Position numbers and translations under genes: made by a program. Shown here one piece after another: positions 1 through 4,786 of a DNA stretch of 8,318 nt. Numbering within the stretch: the stretch's first letter is position 1; every line of letters starts with the position of its first letter. This DNA is from Bacillota bacterium (GTDB taxonomy: Bacteria; Bacillota; Clostridia; Lachnospirales; Lachnospiraceae). The notes under the pieces were generated by a model that had not been told where the DNA came from, searched no databases, and worked only from the letters and a program-made list of their open reading frames with translations. The DNA lies in NCBI GenBank assembly GCA_023428885.1, contig JAEYWQ010000262.1, positions 1 through 8,318 of the forward strand. Reading direction: 5' to 3'.

Positions 1-28
1 GATATCTAGTGTATCATCACCTTTCAGC

Positions 29-295
29 CTACGATAATGCTCTATAACAGTTGGTCATAGCAGTCAATTCCAAAAATCCATATCTTATTGGGAATATAGG
101 TAATGTCATAGGCAATTCCCCTTTTGATTCATCTATATCTGCATTACACAGAATACAGAAGCAACTCGTTGCTTGATGAATCTGCTTAGTAAGATTTATC
201 TTTTGATAAATAGGATAGATGTCCAACTCGTTCATGTATATGCTAGCTTTACAGCGTTCAACATGATAATCGCGAGTTTTTAGCCACTCAGACAT
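29..295 (-). CDS. Hypothetical 88-residue protein, weakly supported
   Basis: I do not recognise this product. The ORF encodes 88 residues with five cysteines (a CFCILC stretch near residues 45-50, plus single Cys near each end) and a C-terminal segment LPIFPIRYGFLE. It has no signal peptide or clear membrane segment. The start is doubtful: a stop codon (TGA) lies directly before the ATG in frame, and no convincing Shine-Dalgarno precedes it, so this may be the remnant of a longer gene. The region looks less AT-rich than the carrier-protein and YcaO genes upstream, which suggests a different origin. The LP-x-FP-x-RYGF pattern distantly recalls the N-terminal region of VasX-like proteins, but the match is too short to rely on. 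Just before the left edge another minus-strand frame (reading YRRLKGDDTLDI) stays open, so a frameshifted continuation is possible. Confidence 0.35.
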   Translation of the reverse strand: MSEWLKTRDYHVERCKASIYMNELDIYPIYQKINLTKQIHQATSCFCILCNADIDESKGELPMTLPIFPIRYGFLELTAMTNCYRALS

Positions 296-394
296 TCATC
301 TAGCCACCACATTGAAATACTAAGTGAAAATGGTAAATCTTTTTATAACCAGTTCAACCTCTAAACAGGTGTTCACTTGTAATATATTTGTAAG

Positions 395-640
395 TTATAT
401 TTGACTTCCAGAATATATGTTCATAACAACAGAAAAAATTTTATTTACAGTATCCATTTCAAACATATTCATTTTATCATCAGGAAATAAAATACTAAAT
501 TCTTCTTCTATTTGTATAATCATTTCTACAAATCTTAAAGAATCTATACCTTTTATTAGAAGATTTTCATTCATATCTAGATTTTCAGATTCATCCATAT
601 CTAATAACTTTTTGATAATATTAATTATTCTATCTTTCAT
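395..640 (-). CDS. Acyl/peptidyl carrier protein
   Basis: This is a stand-alone carrier protein of 81 residues, the usual length of the family. The phosphopantetheine attachment motif GIDSL lies at residues 31-35, so Ser34 is the expected site for the 4'-phosphopantetheine arm. It is followed by the helix-II pattern RFVEMIIQIEEEF, and acidic helices surround it, as in ACPs and D-alanyl carrier-type proteins. A GAGG ribosome binding site sits five bases before the ATG. It follows the YcaO gene on the same strand after about 180 bases and may share its transcript. No ketosynthase, adenylation domain, acyltransferase or thioesterase is visible in the window. Its cargo (fatty acyl, amino acid or other) is therefore unknown, and a role in tailoring the peptide product is inference. 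The family call is secure; the pathway is not. Confidence 0.92.
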   Translation of the reverse strand: MKDRIINIIKKLLDMDESENLDMNENLLIKGIDSLRFVEMIIQIEEEFSILFPDDKMNMFEMDTVNKIFSVVMNIYSGSQI

Positions 641-747
641 AATATCCTCGATGTATTAGGTTTTAGTTTATTTATTGTATAAAGTTGGTATCTAACTAAT
701 CTCTGACCACTTCATTATTCATTAGTATCCTTAACTAACAAATTTGT

Positions 748-774
748 AGTATAGAATTTATTGCACCAGTTCAA
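748..774 (-). promoter_or_regulatory. Possible promoter for the carrier protein gene
   Basis: On the minus strand TTGAAC (769-774) and TATACT (748-753) are separated by 15 bases, in the 177-base gap between the YcaO stop and the carrier-protein start. The -10 is good, but the spacer is shorter than the usual 16-18 and the -35 is only moderate. The rest of this gap (641-817) holds no gene or clear terminator that I can see. Read-through from the YcaO gene is equally plausible. Confidence 0.25.
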
Positions 775-817
775 TTTAGTATACAACGATGCAAATCTCT
801 CATTTGGCGCAACTGCA

Positions 818-2608
818 CTAAATTGTAGGTGTTACAAAATTGTTATCACATTCTAAATCATGATAGTTTTCTAACGCTGGTTCATAATTATTGATTGCAT
901 TTATTACCTTAGTAATAAGTTCATTAATCATTTTTGTTGAAGTTAGTAAATCATCATTCGATACATCATTCAAAATGATACTTTTGACTGTATCCAAATC
1001 TTTCTCAAGGTTATTAATTCTTTCTATTGCAGCATTGTGATTTATGTCTAAAAAATATTGTTTTAATTGTTTACTCTTATTATTTTTCAACGAATACAGA
1101 TAAGTTAACAAATCCTTTTTTGTGCTACTACCTTCATAATAATGTTTATATGTTATATATGCTTTATCATAATTACGTTGATAAATATAGAGAATTATTT
1201 CTAACCACCGAGTGTCTTCTAAATCACCGTTTAATAATGAGAAGCCAAAAATATTATATGATTTAATTTCTTTAGGTATATTCATTAATTCATTCATTTT
1301 ATGTAATAAATCACAAATAATATCTAGGTTTTCCTCCTTAAATGGTAGTAAAATACTTTTGTTAAATAAAACTTCTACTTTACATATATTTTTCATACTC
1401 GCAAATAAAGCTGAATGATTAGGAATAAAGACTCTATAAGTCGGGAATCCAAATACTGAATAATCTCTTATATATAAATCCATTTTATTATCATTTAATA
1501 TTTTAACTAATGATTTATATGCTGTTTCATTACTTATTTGAACATTAATAAAAATCTCAAGGTTTGACGGGTTAAAACCTCTATTATTAAAAACAAAACC
1601 TAACGGAATATCTCCTGAACCATTATAAAATGCCCTCTGCAATTCTTTAACTTTATAATTATTGTCAATATATAAATTATGGTTTAATTTTAATATTACA
1701 AACATATCTTGCATTTCAGCAGAAAAAAAAGCACCTAACTCTCGTCCCTGTAATGCTTCTGTTAAACATCTCTGAATCGCAATATCAAAATTTATATCTG
1801 ATCCAGCAGAGAATTTTATTCTATTTTTCGATGGTGATATAATAACCACTCCAATCACAGGGAATTTTCCACCTAAAGTCATATCTTTTACTATTACTGT
1901 ATAGCCTTTACTCTCAATATAACTTATTAGCTTCATTGAATTAGTATGAACATATGCTTCAGTAGGGATAGTTGGACATTCAATTTCATTCATAAATATT
2001 GTTTTATAAGACATTCTTTCAAATAATTCACATATCCCTTGACAAACAGCTTCAACTGGAGTATTTCCTGCACATAATCCATTTGAACCACACATTCGTG
2101 TTATGTCTCTAGATGGTAAAGGAACAAGTTTACTGCTTTGGACATGATAATATTTTGCTTGGTACATTCTATTTGGCAAATCCATTAATATTTCATTAGC
2201 TTCTTCTTCACTTACAAAATCATAGGATGTCATGAAGTATTTCTTTAGATTAATTAAAACTTCTTTATAATTAGTATCTTCTTTTATGAAATCTTCTTTT
2301 ATGAAATCTTCTCCGTAGCTATTCTTAATACACCCTTTCCCATTTAGAGAACCAAATACATAGCCAGTCTGTAATCTTTCCATAAATTCTGCGTAAGCAC
2401 CAGCTATAGACAATTCTTCTGTAACTCCTTTTCCATTAGTACCCATACTGGTTCCCTTGATAACTAATCTGCTGGAATATATATCATTACCAGATTTATT
2501 CATTGATACAATCTCTGTTTCTATTCCTAAATCATTTAGTATTTTGCGAATCGAATCGATTGTCTTTTGTGGACTACATTCTTTTCGTACAAAAGTGTTT
2601 GGTAGCAT
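818..2608 (-). CDS. YcaO-domain ATP-dependent peptide-modifying enzyme, E. coli YcaO-type with C-terminal helical region
   Basis: YcaO proteins use ATP to activate backbone amides and install azolines, thioamides or amidines in peptides. This 596-residue protein matches the layout of stand-alone E. coli YcaO (about 586 residues). The N-terminus aligns (FVRKECS against FIPGKDA), supporting this start although its Shine-Dalgarno is weak. TNGKG lies at 57-61, and the nucleotide/Mg-binding ExxE is at Glu74/Glu77 (AEFMER). NGLCAGNTPVEA leads into QGICELFER at 190-198 (Glu194, Glu197, Arg198). LGGKFPVIGVV lies near 245-255 and LTEALQGR at 282-289. From about residue 430 the protein is helical and resembles the TPR-like tail of E. 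coli YcaO. The proline-rich PxPxP tail of azoline-forming cyclodehydratases is absent; the protein ends FVTPTI. There is no fused E1-like domain, and no TfuA or dehydrogenase in the window. The nearby precursor is the likely substrate, but the reaction type is open. Confidence 0.9.
   Translation of the reverse strand: MLPNTFVRKECSPQKTIDSIRKILNDLGIETEIVSMNKSGNDIYSSRLVIKGTSMGTNGKGVTEELSIAGAYAEFMERLQTGYVFGSLNGKGCIKNSYGEDFIKEDFIKEDTNYKEVLINLKKYFMTSYDFVSEEEANEILMDLPNRMYQAKYYHVQSSKLVPLPSRDITRMCGSNGLCAGNTPVEAVCQGICELFERMSYKTIFMNEIECPTIPTEAYVHTNSMKLISYIESKGYTVIVKDMTLGGKFPVIGVVIISPSKNRIKFSAGSDINFDIAIQRCLTEALQGRELGAFFSAEMQDMFVILKLNHNLYIDNNYKVKELQRAFYNGSGDIPLGFVFNNRGFNPSNLEIFINVQISNETAYKSLVKILNDNKMDLYIRDYSVFGFPTYRVFIPNHSALFASMKNICKVEVLFNKSILLPFKEENLDIICDLLHKMNELMNIPKEIKSYNIFGFSLLNGDLEDTRWLEIILYIYQRNYDKAYITYKHYYEGSSTKKDLLTYLYSLKNNKSKQLKQYFLDINHNAAIERINNLEKDLDTVKSIILNDVSNDDLLTSTKMINELITKVINAINNYEPALENYHDLECDNNFVTPTI
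2279..2308 (-). repeat. 15-base tandem duplication inside the YcaO gene
   Basis: Two adjacent perfect copies of a 15-base unit (GATTTCATAAAAGAA on the minus strand) encode a duplicated DFIKE at about residues 101-110 of the YcaO protein. It is in frame and lies in a variable linker ahead of the second catalytic segment, so it is probably a neutral slippage product. Confidence 0.85.
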
Positions 2609-2822
2609 AATGTCTCTTATAATCCAAATAATTTCTATTGAATTAATGGATTACTTTTCCTTTCCTTTATATAGAAAAATATTTTCTCAGCGAAACGGCT
2701 GGATAACTCTATGGATAAATTTGATTTATCACATTCTCAAATTATTTGTTTTCCTTGATAATAAAACGGATTTGAATCAACTGGTCATTTTACTATATAC
2801 TTATCATTACACAAATGGATTC

Positions 2823-2847
2823 TATTACATCAACTGACATTGTAATA
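2823..2847. repeat. 7-bp perfect inverted repeat with 11-base loop
   Basis: TATTACA (2823-2829) and TGTAATA (2841-2847) are perfect complements around an 11-base centre. The dyad overlaps the candidate promoter for the YcaO gene, so it could be an operator site. It could also be chance in AT-rich DNA. Confidence 0.4.
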
Positions 2848-2852
2848 TACAA
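2824..2852 (-). promoter_or_regulatory. Possible promoter for the YcaO gene
   Basis: On the minus strand TTGTAT (2847-2852) and TGTAAT (2824-2829) are separated by exactly 17 bases, about 215 bases upstream of the YcaO start. The -10 matches consensus at five of six positions and the -35 at four. The AT-rich context makes chance matches likely, and the long leader it implies is unusual. Confidence 0.3.
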
Positions 2853-2863
2853 CCATATCAACT

Positions 2864-2929
2864 ATACTATCAGGCTCTTACATAAGGCTAAAGACTACTT
2901 TTCCCAGCCTTGTGTAAGAATGATAGTAT
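2864..2929 (-). promoter_or_regulatory. Large interrupted hairpin downstream of the precursor gene
   Basis: The outer arms ATACTATCA (2864-2872) and TGATAGTAT (2921-2929) pair perfectly over 9 bases. The inner arms CTTACATAAGGCT (2877-2889) and AGCCTTGTGTAAG (2906-2918) pair over 13 positions with one mismatch (a G-U wobble in minus-strand RNA). A small asymmetric internal loop separates the two stems and a 16-base loop closes the structure. It begins about 65 bases past the precursor stop. Without a following U-tract it is better read as an mRNA-stabilising, processing or attenuating structure than as an intrinsic terminator. An insertion-element end is an alternative. Confidence 0.7.
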
Positions 2930-2993
2930 TTGGCATACTCCTGGTGGACAAATACCTCCTGCACCATAAAATCGCTACTGTCGCTTAATTAAA

Positions 2994-3152
2994 CTAACAC
3001 ATAGGCCAATAAACGGCTCCTGAATTAGCAAAACTACCACCACCACCACTACCACTTGATCTAGCAGAAACGTCAATATGCTCAGTGATTTCGTCAAAAG
3101 AAAATTCCTCTAAATCAAGTCCTTTCCAGCTTATCATTTGATTCTTGTCCAT
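2994..3152 (-). CDS. RiPP precursor peptide, 52 residues, Ser/Gly-rich core
   Basis: Reading from ATG at 3152 gives 52 codons and a TAG stop, followed by TAA four codons later. A near-perfect Shine-Dalgarno (GAGAGGAGG) ends eight bases before the ATG. Residues 1-29 form an acidic, amphipathic leader (ISWKGLDLEEFSFDEITEHI at 7-26) rich in Asp, Glu, Leu, Ile and Phe, as in thiopeptide and azole-peptide leaders. From about Ala30 the composition switches to a core with no acidic residue: RSSGSGGGGS (31-40), then FANSGA (41-46), then a terminal V-Y-W-P-M-C (47-52). Ser32, 33, 35, 40 and 44 beside glycines are candidate YcaO sites, and the single Cys52 is the last residue. The gene sits between the PqqD and YcaO genes, as expected of their substrate. 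The leader/core boundary is inferred, since no protease or clear cleavage motif is visible. Confidence 0.9.
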   Translation of the reverse strand: MDKNQMISWKGLDLEEFSFDEITEHIDVSARSSGSGGGGSFANSGAVYWPMC

Positions 3153-3160
3153 GACATACA

Positions 3161-3169
3161 CCTCCTCTC
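3161..3169 (-). promoter_or_regulatory. Strong ribosome binding site of the precursor gene
   Basis: GAGAGGAGG on the minus strand lies eight bases before the precursor ATG. It is much stronger than the site before the YcaO gene, in keeping with high peptide production, and it fixes the start at 3152. Confidence 0.85.
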
Positions 3170-3182
3170 ACTTTTTTTTGAT

Positions 3183-3211
3183 ATTATATAAGTATTACTC
3201 TATGTAATCAA
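3183..3211 (-). promoter_or_regulatory. Promoter for the precursor gene
   Basis: TTGATT (3206-3211) and a perfect TATAAT (3183-3188) are separated by exactly 17 bases on the minus strand. The -35 lies inside the last codons of the PqqD gene and the -10 in the 47-base gap ahead of the precursor. Transcription would start near 3176, leaving a leader of roughly 24 bases that holds the Shine-Dalgarno. This would give the peptide its own abundant transcript. The spacing and -10 are excellent; the -35 matches four of six. Confidence 0.6.
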
Positions 3212-3445
3212 AATATTTCTCTCACATAGTTGCTGAGTAAATACTTCAATATCCTTTGCTATTCCATCACCATAATATTTATTCATAATAATTTCTTTAA
3301 CTTCATCTACTGAATTAGTTAATAGTAGTTTAAAAACCTCTGTTTCAACTTTTTTTAATAGTATAATTTTTTCTGTTATTTCATTAATTAAACACAATCC
3401 TTCTTCTACTTCCTCAATCTGAATACTCTCACTTAATTTGTACAT
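3200..3445 (-). CDS. PqqD-like RiPP recognition element protein
   Basis: This 81-residue protein has the size and pattern of PqqD-family proteins, the free-standing RiPP recognition elements whose winged-helix fold binds precursor leaders and presents them to modifying enzymes. Visible hallmarks are the N-terminal beta segment (GLCLINEITEKIILLKKVET near 17-36), then helix EVFKLLL, then DEVKEIIMNKYYG and the C-terminal helix FTQQLCERNILIT. It contains no catalytic motif. The ATG is preceded at five bases by GAGGAGG. The gene lies directly upstream of the precursor and on the far side of the insertion-sequence remnant from the radical SAM gene. It could serve the YcaO enzyme, which lacks its own recognition domain, or the SPASM enzyme, or both. 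Assignment is by pattern rather than database search. Confidence 0.85.
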   Translation of the reverse strand: MYKLSESIQIEEVEEGLCLINEITEKIILLKKVETEVFKLLLTNSVDEVKEIIMNKYYGDGIAKDIEVFTQQLCERNILIT

Positions 3446-3466
3446 AATAACCTCCTCATATGATCT

Positions 3467-3498
3467 TGCGATATCTCCTTTATTCTAGCGGTATCGCA
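3467..3498. repeat. 7-bp perfect inverted repeat just upstream of the PqqD gene
   Basis: TGCGATA (3467-3473) and TATCGCA (3492-3498) are perfect complements with an 18-base centre. On the plus strand the second arm runs into a pyrimidine-rich tract (GTTTTCTTTTTCTT), so it could be a weak plus-strand terminator, though the loop is large. On the minus strand the loop holds an extra AAGGAGA, and the structure lies about 20 bases upstream of the PqqD start, so it may affect that gene's leader. Confidence 0.4.
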
Positions 3499-3815
3499 GT
3501 TTTCTTTTTCTTAGATAAATGCTTTTTTTATAGATACAAAACGTATTTCATACTTTTGATAAGAAAAAGGGTATACTTAATAGAACTTCTTTGTTTTTGT
3601 TCTATGAAGGCATTTCATTTCCTCACTTTTCTTACAGCGACAAACCTCCTATATCCAACGGAATCATCTAACTTCCAATGTCCTAAATTCCTTCGTTCTA
3701 CCTATCCATATATGGGTGTCGTTTCTGCTCCCTTTGCTGAGTCTTTGCTCTCATGGTATAAAATCTGACTACCGGCTCTTATCTGTTTTCGTTTTACTAT
3801 TGCTACTTCTGGCGC
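3499..3815. other. Unassigned stretch between IS remnant and PqqD gene
   Basis: I see no supportable gene here. The part from about 3600 to 3815 is richer in GC than the cluster and resembles the insertion-sequence remnant in composition. It has fairly long open stretches on both strands (plus strand 3460..3768, and a minus-strand reading with few stops), but none has a ribosome binding site or a recognisable product. The part from 3500 to about 3600 is AT-rich and may hold the promoter for the PqqD gene, though I found no convincing -35/-10 pair. It is probably the flank of the decayed element or a second fragment of mobile DNA. Confidence 0.5.
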
Positions 3816-4676
3816 TTATAGCGAACGTTTTACCAGATGGATTGACCGGAACTCCGGATTTTTTGCTACCATCGGTATTACTGCATTACTCATAATCCAT
3901 AATCAGCAACTTCATGTCCATTCTTGCAGCTTCCAGTCCTTCTTTACAGCCGATGCTTTTCTGTGCAGCTTCAATCAGGGTCTTTGACCTCTTTATACCA
4001 ACTGCTCTCAGCTCTACATCACGCCATATCTGATTAATCCCTTCCACTCCAAGCTTTATGATATCCGAAGGCATTGGTGCCTTCTTTAACACCATGATGC
4101 TGCTTTCTGCTTCAAAACTCCCGAATACATAAAGGTTTTCAGGAAAATATATGCTAATCCATCTGCATATCCTATTCTTCACTGATGTAAGTTCATTTAC
4201 GATACGCTGACGACTCACTGTAGCTACTCTCAGGTCTGCATAAACACCTTTGGTTACATACGGTTTGCTGTATCTTCCGTCTACCACAAGCTTTGCTATT
4301 ACCTTCGGGTCCTTTCTGTCATTCTTGGTCTGGCTGTTATCGTTAGATTCCTTTCTTTGCTTAACGTGATATGGATTGACCATTACAAATGGCATTTCTT
4401 CATCTTCCAGATATGTTCCAAGACTGAACCAGCAATGCCCTGTAGGTTCTGCCCCAACAATAACAGATTTCTTTCCGTTTCTTCCTTGTAATAATTCTAT
4501 CCATTCTTTAAATGATACATAGCCTTCTCTTGTATTGCTGAACTTAATACCTTCCCAAGCTCGGTTCCCCGCCAGCTGAAAGCCCTGGCGAAGTGCGTAG
4601 TGCTTTCAATGTCTACTCCAACTATTAAAGTTGATTCTGTTACTTGTGCAATCCTGATATTTTGGTTATAATTCAT
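3816..4676 (-). pseudogene. IS110-family transposase, frameshifted and internally deleted
   Basis: IS110 transposases are DEDD (RuvC-like) recombinases of about 400 residues with a C-terminal serine-containing domain. Reading starts at ATG 4676 (GGAGG nine bases upstream) with LIVGVDIESTTHFARAFSWR, holding the first catalytic Asp. Near 4545 the frame breaks; restoring one A to a short A run would join GKVL to KFSNTREGYVSFKEWI. The second frame then runs through IVGAEPTGHCWFSLG (catalytic Glu) and NDRKDPKVIAKLV (Asp pair) to a stop at 3886 after KLLIMDYE. After another shift, AVIPMVAKNPEFRSIH appears at 3884 and down, a segment that belongs near the C-terminus of these proteins. Roughly 100 residues between are missing, including most of the second domain. 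The element cannot make active transposase. It looks more GC-rich than the cluster genes, consistent with recent arrival from elsewhere. Confidence 0.88.
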
Positions 4677-4786
4677 CTATGTATACCTCCGTAAATTTGG
4701 TTTACTAACTGCCAGTCAGTATCCTAATTTTACTTCGAGGTATTCTTTTTTCAAACCGGTTATTTATTACTTAACAGGAATGCTCC
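4677..4786 (-). other. Non-coding upstream end of the IS110 remnant
   Basis: This 110-base stretch upstream of the transposase start contains a near-perfect 17-base palindrome at 4704-4720 (ACTAACTGCCAGTCAGT on the plus strand, one mismatched pair). In the IS110 group the non-coding end upstream of the transposase gene can encode the bridge RNA that chooses target and donor sites. This stretch is the place where a relic would sit, but I cannot fold or align it to show one. Confidence 0.35.

Larger units (their letters stand above)
2609..2993 (-). other. Long intergenic stretch between precursor and YcaO gene
   Basis: This 385-base gap holds no gene I can support. It contains a large interrupted hairpin (2864-2929), a smaller 7-base-pair inverted repeat (2823-2847) overlapping a possible promoter, and two short AT-rich palindromes: GATAAAT/ATTTATC near 2713-2731 and AGAAAA/TTTTCT at 2673-2687. 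Short ORFs of 29 and 13 codons overlap the hairpin but lack properly placed ribosome binding sites. No U-tract follows the large hairpin, so it is not a classic intrinsic terminator. The stretch may separate precursor expression from enzyme expression, or hold debris from an old insertion. Confidence 0.6.
3816..4786 (-). mobile_element. IS110-family insertion sequence remnant
   Basis: The element lies between the radical SAM and PqqD genes and interrupts what was probably one operon without damaging either coding region. Its boundaries are uncertain. The upstream end lies somewhere in the 110 bases between the radical SAM stop and the transposase start; the downstream end is taken as the last recognisable transposase codons, though GC-richer DNA continues to about 3600. 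IS110 elements usually lack obvious terminal inverted repeats and make no clear target duplication, so precise ends would need comparison with an empty site. Confidence 0.7.

Noticed and set aside
300..394. Possible terminator after the carrier protein gene (AACACCT/AGGTT)
   Set aside because: The stem is only about five pairs with a bulge and has no T run after it.
348..774. Repeated 10-base word ACCAGTTCAA at 348-357 and 765-774
   Set aside because: Two copies of a 10-base word, with no longer similarity around them, are too short to support an operator or repeat family.
2895..2936. 13-codon ORF MPNTIILTQGWEK as a possible second precursor
   Set aside because: The nearby GGAG is only one base from the ATG, the stronger AGGAGG is too far away, and the peptide lies wholly in the hairpin region.
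2878..2967. 29-codon minus-strand ORF after the precursor, beginning MVQEVFVHQE
   Set aside because: No Shine-Dalgarno precedes its ATG, it coincides with the large hairpin, and it lacks leader/core character.
3030..3056. CRISPR or tandem-repeat signal from the ACCACC-rich run
   Set aside because: The pattern is simply the glycine/serine codon run (GGT/AGT) of the precursor core.
3460..3768. 102-codon plus-strand ORF
   Set aside because: It has no ribosome binding site, its first part runs through an AT-rich leader region with biased composition, and it matches no family I recognise.
3886..4395. 169-residue ORF as an intact small gene
   Set aside because: It is the middle of a broken IS110 transposase: homologous sequence continues upstream of its first ATG and more of the same protein reappears after its stop in another frame.
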